Below are positions 26,263 to 38,959 of a stretch of DNA of 64,000 bases, piece by piece. A program made the position numbers and the translations under genes. How positions within the stretch are numbered: position 1 is the stretch's first letter; each line of letters opens with the position of its first letter. The notes under the pieces were generated by a model, which did not search any database, was not told the DNA's origin, and was given only the letters and a program-made list of their open reading frames with translations. The stretch comes from Xanthomonas melonis (lineage in GTDB: Bacteria; Pseudomonadota; Gammaproteobacteria; Xanthomonadales; Xanthomonadaceae): positions 106,439 to 170,438 of the forward strand of contig NZ_JAJGQH010000014.1 in NCBI RefSeq assembly GCF_020783655.1, given 5' to 3'.

Positions 26263-27134
26263 CTGCCGTCTCCACCGACCACGTCGTCGAGGCACGCGGG
26301 CTGCGCAAGGCCTACAAGCATCGACAGGCGCTGGACAACACCAGCTTCACCATCGCCGCCGGCCGCATCGTCGGGCTGATCGGGCCCAACGGTGCGGGCA
26401 AGACCACCGCCCTGAAGGCGGTGCTGGGGTTGACCGATTTCGACGGCGAGCTGCGCGTGCTGGGCATGGATCCGCGGACCCAGCGCAATGCGCTGATGAA
26501 CGAGGTGTGTTTCATCGCCGATGTGGCGGTGCTGCCGCGTTGGCTGCGGGTGGGCGAGGCGATCGATTTCGTCGCCGGTGTGCATCCGCGCTTCGATCGC
26601 GCCAAGTGCGAGCGCTTTCTGGCCAATACCCAGCTCAACCGCAAGTCGCGGGTGCGCGAACTGTCCAAGGGCATGATCGTGCAGCTGCATCTGGCGCTGG
26701 TGATGGCCATCGATGCGCGCATCCTGGTGCTGGACGAACCCACCCTGGGCCTGGACATCCTCTACCGCAAGCAGTTCTACCAGCGCCTGCTGGAGGATTA
26801 CTTCGACGAACAGAAAACCATCATCGTCACCACCCACCAGGTCGAGGAGATCGAACACATCCTCACCGACGTGATGTTCATCCGCGACGGCCGCGTCGTG
26901 CTGACCGCCGACATGGAGGATGTGGCGCAGCGCTACACCGAAGTCCTGGTCGGCCCCGAGCAGCTGGATGCCGCCCGCGCGCTCGCGCCCATCGACGAAC
27001 GCGCCCTGCCCTTCGGCAAGACCGTGATGCTGTTCGATGGCACCCCCAAGGATCAGCTCGCCCGCTTTGGAGAAACCCGCAATCCCGGCCTGGCCGATCT
27101 GTTCGTTGCCGTCATGAAGGGGACCTACGCATGA
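26259..27134 (+). CDS. ABC transporter ATP-binding protein
   Basis: 291 residues. Walker A GPNGAGKTT near 42-50, signature written LSKGM (not LSGGQ), Walker B ILVLDEPTLGLD and switch H in TTHQVEEIEH. It resembles DrrA/YtrB-type exporter ATPases. It overlaps the regulator gene and the permease gene by four bases each. It energises the membrane partner encoded next. The substrate is unknown; YtrA-linked exporters often respond to cell-envelope stress. Confidence 0.92.
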   Translation: MTAVSTDHVVEARGLRKAYKHRQALDNTSFTIAAGRIVGLIGPNGAGKTTALKAVLGLTDFDGELRVLGMDPRTQRNALMNEVCFIADVAVLPRWLRVGEAIDFVAGVHPRFDRAKCERFLANTQLNRKSRVRELSKGMIVQLHLALVMAIDARILVLDEPTLGLDILYRKQFYQRLLEDYFDEQKTIIVTTHQVEEIEHILTDVMFIRDGRVVLTADMEDVAQRYTEVLVGPEQLDAARALAPIDERALPFGKTVMLFDGTPKDQLARFGETRNPGLADLFVAVMKGTYA

Positions 27135-28117
27135 ATGCCATGACCCACCAAGCATCTCCCGCCCGTACCTTCGGCTGGCTGCTCAGACGCGAGTACTGGG
27201 AAAACCGCGGCGGCTTCGTCTGGGCGCAGGTGATCACCGGCGGCATTGCCGTGTTCTTCGCGCTGCTGGGCGCGGTGATCGGTGCGATCACCGCACGCCG
27301 CAATCTGGTCAACGACAGCGTGAACCCCGGCGACATGGCCGAGTACGCTCGTACCCTGGGTCAGGTCGGCGACGGCCTGCTGCTGGGCGGCATCGGCATC
27401 GCCTCGGTGGTGCTCGCCTTCGTGGTGTTCTTCTATTCGCTGGGGAGCCTGTACGACGATCGCCGCGATCGCAGCGTGCTGTTCTGGAAATCGTTGCCGG
27501 TCTCGGATGCGCAGACCGTGCTGTCCAAGGCGGCCTGGGCGCTGCTGCTGGCGCCGCTGATCGCCATCGCGATCGGCCTGGTGGTGGGCCTGGCGTTGTG
27601 GCTGATCGCCATTGGCGGCGCGCTGATCGCCGGTGCGCCCAGCCCCTGGGCGATGGCCACGCACTCGCACCCGTTCGCGCTGTTGTGGCTGCTGCTCAAG
27701 ACAGTGCCGATGAGCCTGTTGTGGTCACTGCCCACTGTGGGCTGGCTGATGTTCTGCTCGGCCTGGGCCAACAGCAAGCCATTCCTGTGGGCAGTCCTGT
27801 TTCCGCTGCTGGCCTGCGTGATGCTGAGCATTCTCTCGGCGATGCCCGGCGTGTCGCTGCCGATCGGCTGGATCTGGTACATCGTCGCCTACCGCGGCCT
27901 GCTCAGCGCCCTGCCCGGTACCTGGTCGCCACGCGCGGTCAGCGGCAACCTGGACAGCAGCGCCATGCAGAACCCCAGCGATCTGGTGCAGTGGGCGCTG
28001 CAGCACACCGACAGTTCACGCGTCTATGGCAACCCGGATATCTGGGTGGGTGCCGCCATCGGCGCCGCCCTGATCGCCGCCTCCATCTACCTGCGCCGCC
28101 GGCGTTCCGAAGCCTGA
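27131..28117 (+). CDS. ABC transporter permease (ABC-2 type)
   Basis: 328 residues, about six membrane segments (for example VITGGIAVFFALLGAVIGAI, GIASVVLAFVVFFYSLGSLY, LLLAPLIAIAIGLVVGLALW, a segment before SKPFLWAVLFPLL, and IGAALIAASIYLRRRRSEA at the end). A long extracytoplasmic loop follows the first. DDRRDRSVLFWKSLPVSD is a typical ABC-2 cytoplasmic coupling segment. Partner of the preceding ATPase, with overlapping ATGA. The next gene begins 12 bases after its stop. Confidence 0.9.
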   Translation: MNAMTHQASPARTFGWLLRREYWENRGGFVWAQVITGGIAVFFALLGAVIGAITARRNLVNDSVNPGDMAEYARTLGQVGDGLLLGGIGIASVVLAFVVFFYSLGSLYDDRRDRSVLFWKSLPVSDAQTVLSKAAWALLLAPLIAIAIGLVVGLALWLIAIGGALIAGAPSPWAMATHSHPFALLWLLLKTVPMSLLWSLPTVGWLMFCSAWANSKPFLWAVLFPLLACVMLSILSAMPGVSLPIGWIWYIVAYRGLLSALPGTWSPRAVSGNLDSSAMQNPSDLVQWALQHTDSSRVYGNPDIWVGAAIGAALIAASIYLRRRRSEA

Positions 28118-28129
28118 GGGAGTTCCATC

Positions 28130-28954
28130 ATGCGTGTGCTACTGAGTCTGGTCATTGCCCTCGCACTGCCCGCCTCCGCCCTTGCCGAAGAACAATGCAA
28201 GTTTTCCGAGCCGCGTCAGCTCGACCTGCAACTGGCAGGAGTGAAATCGGTGCTGTTCGAGGTCCATTCCAACGATCTGCGGCTGCAGGCGCAGCCAGGC
28301 AACAACGGACGCCTGAGCGGACGCGCCTGTGCCGCCAAGGCCGATCTGCTGAAGGGCCTGAACGTCACCCAGAAGCGGGTCGGCGACAAGCTGGTGGTGA
28401 CCCTGGCCGCGGATCGCCTGCCGCGCATGTCCATCGGCGAGCACTACGCGTATCTGGACCTGCGCGGAAGCGTGCCCGACGCGTTGTTGGTGCAGCTCGA
28501 CGTCGGTTCCGGTGATGCGGAGATCGACGGCGCCGCGACGGTCAGCGCCGATGTCGGTTCGGGCGATGTGGCGGTCCGCCACAGCAAGGGCCGTGTCACC
28601 GCCAAGGTCGGCTCCGGCGATGTGGAGCTGCAAGACGTGGGATCGCTGCGTGTGCTGAGCGTGGGCTCCGGCGACCTGAAGGCCAGACAGATACGCGGCG
28701 CGGCGGACATCGGCGCGGTCGGTTCGGGCGACGTCCAACTGCAGGGGGTGGCGGGCAATGTCACTGTTGGTACGGTCGGCTCTGGCGATGTGGAGATTGC
28801 AGACGTACAAGGAAGCGTCACGGTCGAGGCGATCAGTTCCGGCTCGCTGGACGTGCGCAAGGTCGGCGGCGACCTCAGCGTCGCGCGCAAGGGCAGCGGC
28901 GATATCGACGTGAGCGATGTCGCCGGTGCCACGCGCGTGCCGACAGACAGGTAA
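28130..28954 (+). CDS. Exported GSGD-repeat beta-solenoid protein (DUF4097-like)
   Basis: 274 residues with a clear signal peptide (MRVLLSLVIALALPASALA). From about residue 120 it consists of 17-19-residue repeats, each opening with GSGD (seven perfect, one degenerate SSGS) followed by V-E-L-type alternation. This pattern builds a right-handed beta-helix. The N-terminal part contains FEVHSNDLRLQAQPG. Cysteines appear only before the repeats. It lies 12 bases behind the permease and probably acts in the envelope with the exporter; the precise role is unknown. Confidence 0.85.
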   Translation: MRVLLSLVIALALPASALAEEQCKFSEPRQLDLQLAGVKSVLFEVHSNDLRLQAQPGNNGRLSGRACAAKADLLKGLNVTQKRVGDKLVVTLAADRLPRMSIGEHYAYLDLRGSVPDALLVQLDVGSGDAEIDGAATVSADVGSGDVAVRHSKGRVTAKVGSGDVELQDVGSLRVLSVGSGDLKARQIRGAADIGAVGSGDVQLQGVAGNVTVGTVGSGDVEIADVQGSVTVEAISSGSLDVRKVGGDLSVARKGSGDIDVSDVAGATRVPTDR

Positions 28955-28979
28955 CTTTCCACATGAGGGGGGAATGCTG

Positions 28980-29510
28980 ATGAAACTGTTCGTTTCTGTG
29001 GTGTTGGCGAGCGCATTGCTGGTGGGCTGCGGAAAATCCGAGCCCAAGGTCGTGGTCTCCGGCCAGAATGGCGGAAGCGGCGTGACGTTCAACGGCAAGA
29101 GCGTCACGCTCAAACGCGATGGCCTTGCTGCGGCGACGATCAGCGCCGATGGCGCGCTCAGTATCGACGGCAAGCCGGTGCAACTGAGCGAGGCGCAGCG
29201 ACGTGCGATGCGCGAGTACTACGTGCAGATCCAGGGTGTCGCGGCCAAAGGCATCGACATCGGCACGCAGGGCGCAGCATTCGGCGCGCACGCCGCCGGC
29301 GAAGCGCTCAAGGGCGTCCTCAGCGGCAACGCAGAGCAGATCGGCGACAAGATCGAAGCCGAAGCGGAGACATTCAAGCAGAAGGCCTTGCTGATCTGCG
29401 ACCAGCTGGAAAAGCTGCGCGGCGCGCAGGACACCGCAGCAAGCGCAGTGCCCGAGTTCGGGCCGTATGCCAACCTCACCCAGAAAGACGTGGCCGACTG
29501 CCGCGAGTGA
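28980..29510 (+). CDS. Lipoprotein, DUF2884/YggN-like
   Basis: 176 residues from ATG 28980, chosen because the GGGGGGA run stands seven bases before it and only one base before the alternative ATG at 28974. Lipobox LLVGC. The mature part has ISADGALSIDGKPVQLSEAQRRAMREYY, an alternating Gly-rich patch (GIDIGTQGAAFGAH) and helix-rich C-terminus with two cysteines (ICDQ, DCRE). The pattern resembles DUF2884 proteins, but I am not certain. It follows the GSGD protein by 25 bases and is probably the last gene of the YtrA operon. Confidence 0.75.
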   Translation: MKLFVSVVLASALLVGCGKSEPKVVVSGQNGGSGVTFNGKSVTLKRDGLAAATISADGALSIDGKPVQLSEAQRRAMREYYVQIQGVAAKGIDIGTQGAAFGAHAAGEALKGVLSGNAEQIGDKIEAEAETFKQKALLICDQLEKLRGAQDTAASAVPEFGPYANLTQKDVADCRE

Positions 29511-29793
29511 ATGCCATGGCAGGCTCCAGTTTCTGAGATCCGGCTGTGGATCGGCTTGCCGCTGGGGGCACGCAATTGCGCCGCCTATGTGCGTGCGCGC
29601 CCTGCTGGAGGGAGACATCGGCGCGCCGACGACAGCGTCGGCGCAATCACCGAGGCGCAATCACCGAGGTGTGGCGGCAGCTGCCGGTTGGCGCTGTCTG
29701 CGACAGCATGTCGCCCTCCGGCTCGCCCATGGCACCCGCGCCGGTGAATCGGGCGGGATTACACTAGTGCGCTCCCCTCGACCCACCGATCCC

Positions 29794-30216
29794 ATGAACA
29801 AGTTCGTGATGCTTTGCATGGCACTGCTGCTTTGCACCCTCGCCGCCTGCGGCGACCAGTCGGCCCGGCGTGCCGAGCGCGGCAAGCCGCGGGTTGCCGT
29901 CACCACGCAGTCGGTGATGATCCGCCGCCCGCCGGCTGCCAACGCACAGATCACGCCCGACGGGACGCTCAAGATCGACGACATCGCGCTGCCGCAGAAG
30001 GAACCGACCCGGGCCAAGCTGCAGTTGCTGTTCGGGCATCTGCAGATGCTGCGCCAGCAGGCGGTCAACGATGCCGGCCCGGACCCGGAGTACAAATCCA
30101 TCAAGCTGACGGCCACGCCGGAGATTCAGCGCCTCAGTCGCGAATTGCTGGATGAGATCCCCTCGCTGCATCCGTATCGCGAGAGCTTCGACAACGTGCA
30201 GGCCGAGCGGCACTGA
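29794..30216 (+). CDS. Small lipoprotein of unknown function
   Basis: 140 residues with lipobox LAAC (MNKFVMLCMALLLCTLAACG). The motif ITPDGTLKIDDIALPQKE resembles ISADGALSIDGKPVQLSEA of the preceding lipoprotein, so the two may be diverged relatives. No other known domain was seen. A 283-base spacer separates it from the previous gene, so it probably has its own promoter. It is convergent with fumC. Confidence 0.75.
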   Translation: MNKFVMLCMALLLCTLAACGDQSARRAERGKPRVAVTTQSVMIRRPPAANAQITPDGTLKIDDIALPQKEPTRAKLQLLFGHLQMLRQQAVNDAGPDPEYKSIKLTATPEIQRLSRELLDEIPSLHPYRESFDNVQAERH

Positions 30217-30340
30217 GCCGCGCCGTCGAAGACCGATTGCCGGTTCCGGGGCGACGGGCATCCACCCATCGCCCACCGCGCCACCGGATTGCCACTTCGG
30301 CGGGCAGCCGGATGCTGCCATTGCAACAGGCTGGCGGCGG

Positions 30341-31747
<1,407 letters not shown>

Positions 31748-32029
31748 CTGCATTCTCCGCAATTGGTGATGTTGTGGTGACGCAATGGCTGGCAGCGGGC
31801 GTGCCCATGCTGGCGTGGCCGCCTACGATACCCGGTGGGTGCGTTGCGACCACGTCGTCGCATCAGCTGGGCTAGACTGGCCGTTCATTCTTTCCGAGGT
31901 ACCACGCCGCCATGGGCGACGACCCTGACTGTAGAAACGCACCGAGCGTGTCGCTCTTCGCTGTAGACCTCATCGCCTTCTGCCCTGCTGCGCCGATGCG
32001 GGTGGCCACCGATCCGGGCGGAGGCGAAC

Positions 32030-34755
<2,726 letters not shown>

Positions 34756-34952
34756 GCCTGGCCATTGCGTGCGGTCGCACCGCGCCCCGAGCGGGCGCGG
34801 TCGGCAGCCGCTGACTGCCTGCACCCCACATCGGTGCGGCCTGCGGATCTTCATCTGCAGGATCTGCGGCATCAGCGCGCGCCCCGCCTCGTCGACAACG
34901 CGCAACACAGCGGCTGCTATGGTGCCGGCCTCATCCACCCAGGAACCGACCC

Positions 34953-35450
34953 ATGCGCGTACTCCGGATCAATGCGGTTCTGCTTGCCTCGCTCAGCGCA
35001 GCCGTCAGCGGCTGCGGTGCCGATCGCCCGGCCGCGCAGGCGGTATCGGCCATGTCCTCCACCCTCACCGACCCTGCCAGCGGCGCGGACTGCAGCGGCA
35101 AGGATGTCCGGCTGACCCGCAACGACAGCGAGTGGATCCTGCACGGCGACTGCGGCGCAGTCACCATCACCGCCTCGCGTGGTGCGATGAACCTGGACAA
35201 CGCGCGCAGCATTCGCGTGGAAGGCAGCAACTTCACCGTACTCAACCAGCAGCTCGGGCAACTGAGCGTGACCGGTCACGACAACACGCTCAATCTGACC
35301 AACGTCGACAGCGTGGACATCCAGGGCAACAAGAACCTGGTGCTGGCGCGCGAGGTGAAGCAGGTGCGGTTTTCGGGTAACGACAACACCGTCAACCCGT
35401 CCAGCAAGCCCACGCTGGACGACAGCGGCAGTGGCAACAAGCTGATGTAG
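34953..35450 (+). CDS. DUF3060 lipoprotein
   Basis: 165 residues with lipobox VSGC (Cys21). The mature part has repeated short strands with Gly/Asn turns (RVEGSNFTVLNQ, SVTGHDNTLNLTN, DIQGNKNLVLAR, RFSGNDNTVN), the DUF3060 pattern, likely a small beta-helix. Two cysteines near 48 and 67 may pair. Function unknown. It stands alone behind purB with a 197-base spacer. Confidence 0.85.
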   Translation: MRVLRINAVLLASLSAAVSGCGADRPAAQAVSAMSSTLTDPASGADCSGKDVRLTRNDSEWILHGDCGAVTITASRGAMNLDNARSIRVEGSNFTVLNQQLGQLSVTGHDNTLNLTNVDSVDIQGNKNLVLAREVKQVRFSGNDNTVNPSSKPTLDDSGSGNKLM

Positions 35451-35620
35451 GGCACTGTCGGGGGCCCACCGCCGCAAACGAGGCTGCGCCCTGACGACCG
35501 ACAACAGGGCCACCAACGGTCACGCTCGTCCGTGGCGATGTTCCGGCATCTGCAGGCATCGCTTCGCCGCGCATGGCTTCATGCACTCGTCGCGCCATGG
35601 CCATGCCAGGTGCAGCCCGA

Positions 35621-35998
35621 TCAGGGCCGAGGCGCCGCCACCAGCGTCACCTCGCGCGGCTTGGCAGTGCCTCGCACGATCATGAAACGCAGCGTTTCCC
35701 CGACCTTTCGATCGAGCGCGGACTTGAGCACGTCGGCCTTGCTGCCGGCCACTGGGATGCCCTGCGCCGAGACGATGGCATCGCCTACCTGCAGGCCGGC
35801 GGCGGCCGCAGGCGATGCAGGCTTGACCGCGTCGATGGTCACCGAGGTCAGCGTGGGATTGAACGAAAACCCTTCGCTCTGCACCGCGAAGCTCAAACCG
35901 AACCAGCCTTTCGCATCGCCCGCCTGCACCATGCCGCTCAAGCTCATGGCGGCAGTCAGCACGAGCGCACCCGGTTTCCATCGACGCATCACATCCAT
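35621..35998 (-). CDS. Small periplasmic PDZ-domain protein
   Basis: 125 residues: a signal peptide (KPGALVLTAAMSLSGMVQA) and one PDZ domain (about 50-125) with VKPASPAAAAGLQVGDAIVS. ATG 35998 and the in-frame ATG 35989 are both possible; AGGG lies directly before the first and nine bases before the second. No protease domain is attached, so it probably binds C-termini or acts as an adaptor. Convergent with the DUF3060 gene. Confidence 0.82.
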   Translation of the reverse strand: MDVMRRWKPGALVLTAAMSLSGMVQAGDAKGWFGLSFAVQSEGFSFNPTLTSVTIDAVKPASPAAAAGLQVGDAIVSAQGIPVAGSKADVLKSALDRKVGETLRFMIVRGTAKPREVTLVAAPRP

Positions 35999-36374
35999 CC
36001 CTAGTCGAGATTGCAGCGCACAGCGGCTGCGGTCCTGCAGTGTGCAGCGCGTACCGCAGCGGACTCATGTGCCATCGGGCACCCTGCCCGCCAAGTCGGC
36101 AGCGGGCCTGCCTCATGCGGCGCCCGACACCTCGCATGCATATCGCCGCGCCGGACCGCCGTCTTGCAGCGTGATGGCATGCGCGCCCATGCCGGACCTG
36201 CACAGGCGCCGCCGATCCGCAGCGCACATCCGCTTCACCACCTCCCTGAAACCTTGCCTGTCTGCGCTGCCGTGTGCAGGTGCAGATCCGGCGCAGGCAT
36301 CGGACAATAGCGCCGGTGCGCGCCGGCCTGGTCCGCGCCGCCAGCATTCCGTCGATCCCCTGCAAGGAAATCCC
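35999..36374. other. Spacer between divergent PDZ and RoxA genes
   Basis: About 375 bases that should hold both promoters. An ACAATA about 75 bases before the RoxA start may be a -10. No gene or repeat was recognised. Confidence 0.4.
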
Positions 36375-37853
36375 ATGGCTGCACGCAAGGCAAACCCTCC
36401 CGTCATCGAAGTCCAGGCCCGCCCTGGCCAGCCGCTGGGCATGCCGGTGGAGCGCTTCCTGCGCACCTACTGGCACAAGCACCCGCTGCTGATCCGCAAT
36501 GCGTTCGCGGACTTCGCTTCGCCACTGCAGCCGGGAGATCTGGCCGGGCTGGCTTGCGAGGAGGGCGTGCTGGCACGGCTGATCAGCCACGACCGCGCCA
36601 GCGACGACTGGAGCGTGCGTACCGGCCCGTTCCAGGAAACCGACTTCCCCGGCCTGCCCGACCATGACTGGACCCTGCTGGTGCAGGACGTGGACAAGTG
36701 GGATGCCGACGTGCGCGCGTTGCTGGAGCAGTTCCGCTTCCTGCCGCGCTGGCGCATCGACGACATCATGATCAGCTTCGCCGCCACCGGCGGTTCGGTC
36801 GGCGCGCATGTCGATCACTACGATGTGTTCCTGTTGCAGGGCCAGGGCCATCGCCGCTGGCAGATCGACGCACGCGCCTCGCAGGGCCGCAGGCCCACGC
36901 CGCAGGCATTCCGCGACGATGTCGACCTCAAGCTGCTGCGCGAGTTCAAGCCCACCCACGACTGGGTGCTGGGCCCGGGCGACATGCTGTACCTGCCGCC
37001 GCTGGTGCCGCACCACGGTGTGGCGCAGGACCCGTGCCTGACCTTCTCGATCGGCACCCGCGCGCCCTCTTCGGCCGAACTGATCGGCGACTACCTGGAC
37101 ACCCTGATCGCCGATGCCGACGAGTCCGTGCGCTATCACGACGAAGACCTGAAGGTGCCGGCCGATCCCTACGAGATCGACGTCACCGCGATGAACCGCG
37201 TGGTCGAAGCGCTCAACGCCTTGCGCATGAACGACCCCGATCGCCTGGGCGACTGGTTCGGCCGCTTCATGACCACCTACCGCGCCTCCGGCGATGTGGT
37301 GCCGGCGCCGGAACCGATTCCGCGCGCGGCAGTGGAACAGGCACTGGACGAAGGCGTGCTGCTGTATCGCCACCCGTGGTCGCGGCTGGCCTGGCGGCGT
37401 GCCAAGCGCGGCGCCACCCTGTTCTGCAGCGGCCTGGAGTTCGCCCTGTCGGCCAAGGACGCCGCACGCCTGGCGGCCGCCGAAGAGATCGATGGCGCGC
37501 TCTACGGGCAGTTGTCGGCGCGTGGCCGCGAGGTCGTGCTCGAACTGCTGGCCCAGGGACATTACCAGCGCGCCCACGACGACACGCGCGAGGATATCGA
37601 CGACGAACCAGCACCTGCGCTGAGCGTGTCGGCCGCTCACGGCGATGCCGATGACGACGCCAGTGACGATGCCGACACCATGGACGCCGATGATGCGGTC
37701 GATGACGACGCCGATGTCGAAGCGGTCGCCGACGACGCCGACAGCCCGGAGGAGCGCGTCGCTGCCGCCGAGGCAGCGGACGACGAGGCGGACACGGACG
37801 ACGAAGCAGACCCGTCTGACACCGGCGACGATGGAATCCCGTCTCGCGCATGA
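36375..37853 (+). CDS. RoxA/YcfD-type JmjC ribosomal oxygenase with long acidic tail
   Basis: 492 residues. AAGGAAA precedes the ATG. The cupin/JmjC domain (1-230) has the iron site HVD in GAHVDHYDVFLLQGQGH and the distal His in PPLVPHHGV, with RWRIDDIMISF before it; a winged-helix-like region follows (to about 395). E. coli YcfD hydroxylates Arg81 of ribosomal protein L16 using Fe(II) and 2-oxoglutarate; the same role is likely. Residues about 400-492 are unlike E. coli YcfD (373 aa): about 39 of 92 residues are Asp/Glu, low complexity, probably disordered. The stop overlaps the next gene. Confidence 0.9.
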   Translation: MAARKANPPVIEVQARPGQPLGMPVERFLRTYWHKHPLLIRNAFADFASPLQPGDLAGLACEEGVLARLISHDRASDDWSVRTGPFQETDFPGLPDHDWTLLVQDVDKWDADVRALLEQFRFLPRWRIDDIMISFAATGGSVGAHVDHYDVFLLQGQGHRRWQIDARASQGRRPTPQAFRDDVDLKLLREFKPTHDWVLGPGDMLYLPPLVPHHGVAQDPCLTFSIGTRAPSSAELIGDYLDTLIADADESVRYHDEDLKVPADPYEIDVTAMNRVVEALNALRMNDPDRLGDWFGRFMTTYRASGDVVPAPEPIPRAAVEQALDEGVLLYRHPWSRLAWRRAKRGATLFCSGLEFALSAKDAARLAAAEEIDGALYGQLSARGREVVLELLAQGHYQRAHDDTREDIDDEPAPALSVSAAHGDADDDASDDADTMDADDAVDDDADVEAVADDADSPEERVAAAEAADDEADTDDEADPSDTGDDGIPSRA

Positions 37854-38779
37854 ACCCGCAAGGCAGCCCGCAGATCGTCACGCTGGACCCGGCCACCGAC
37901 GCCGCGGCCCTGCGTGCGCTGCGCCTGGCCTGTGCCACAGCCCCCGCGGCTGACCCGCTTGAGCCCGACTGGGACGCGCTGGACCCGCTCAGCCTGCATC
38001 TGGGAGCGCGGACCGAGCAGGGCCAATGGGTTGCCTCGGTCCGGCTGACGCCGGACCGGCGCATCGACCGGCTCGGCCTGCTGCCGCACTGGCGCCGCCG
38101 CGGCCTGGCCGACCAGTTGCTCACCGCAGCCGTGGCCAACGCCGCCCAGCGTGGCTGGCCCGAACTGCAGGCACGTGCCACCGCCAGTGCCCAGGCGGTG
38201 TTCGCGCGCCAGGGCTTTCTTCCCCGCGCTTCCGCCGGCGTTGCAGCCGAACATGGCGACGACGGCGACGCGTCCGGCACGCTGCTGCATCGCCGGCTCG
38301 ACGGGCCGATGGCCGTGGACAGCCTCACCGCAGCCCTGGCCGCCACCGCCGGCCTGCTCTGCGGCGCACGCCGGCAGGTACTCATCTACAGCCGCGCGCT
38401 GGATCCGCCCCTGTTCGACAATGCAGCGGTGCTGGATGCGCTGCGCCGCTTCGCCACTGCCCGCCACGACAAGCGCGTGCAGGTGCTGGTACAGGATCCG
38501 GCAGCGGCCATGGCCAGCGGCAGCGCGATGTTGCGCCTGGCCCAGCGCCTGCCGAGCGTGTTCCGGTTCCGCGCGGTCAGCGATCCGGTCGATACGAGCT
38601 ATGCATCGGCCTACGTGGTCGGCGACGACGCCTACTACTTTCGTCCAACAGGTCATCGCTACGATGACGGCGAAACCTGGCTGTCCGGGGCCGCGCGCAG
38701 CCGCCAGCTGGAGCGCGAATTCGCGCAGATATGGGAGCGCAGCGCGCTCTGGAACGAACCGCGCGCACTCGGCATCTGA
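37850..38779 (+). CDS. GNAT-family acetyltransferase with C-terminal DUF7931-like domain
   Basis: 309 residues. The N-terminal half (1-125) is a GNAT fold with RIDRLGLLPHWRRRGLADQLL (acetyl-CoA pyrophosphate loop) and FARQGFLPR. The second half (about 155-305) has RRQVLIYSRALDPPLFDN, RHDKRVQVLVQDPAAA and a terminal ALWNEPRALGI. It resembles the domain often attached to such GNATs in Xanthomonadales. ATGA overlap with the oxygenase gene points to coupled translation. Substrate unknown. Confidence 0.85.
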   Translation: MNPQGSPQIVTLDPATDAAALRALRLACATAPAADPLEPDWDALDPLSLHLGARTEQGQWVASVRLTPDRRIDRLGLLPHWRRRGLADQLLTAAVANAAQRGWPELQARATASAQAVFARQGFLPRASAGVAAEHGDDGDASGTLLHRRLDGPMAVDSLTAALAATAGLLCGARRQVLIYSRALDPPLFDNAAVLDALRRFATARHDKRVQVLVQDPAAAMASGSAMLRLAQRLPSVFRFRAVSDPVDTSYASAYVVGDDAYYFRPTGHRYDDGETWLSGAARSRQLEREFAQIWERSALWNEPRALGI

Positions 38780-38844
38780 CGCCGCAAGTCCTTGCCGGCG
38801 CAGGCGCGCCCGCGATTGGTCTGCCTCGCCGGTCAGCTCACAGA

Positions 38845-38874
38845 CGCCCTCTCACAAGCGCAAGGGGGTATAAT
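38845..38874 (+). promoter_or_regulatory. Probable sucA promoter
   Basis: A perfect TATAAT (38869-38874) after a G-run; no good -35 at the expected distance. Predicted initiation near 38881 gives a leader of about 80 bases before the sucA GTG. Confidence 0.6.
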
Positions 38875-38959
38875 TTTTCGAGATTTGAGACCGACCGACA
38901 AGGCATCCTGCCCTGCCGCTTCCGCACAATCATCCCCACAGCAGACCCGACTTACCATC

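Noticed and set aside
31748..32029. Riboswitch leader before the CNNM/CorC gene
   Set aside because: A cation riboswitch would be attractive, but I could not build a known fold (M-box or yybP-ykoY) from the sequence.
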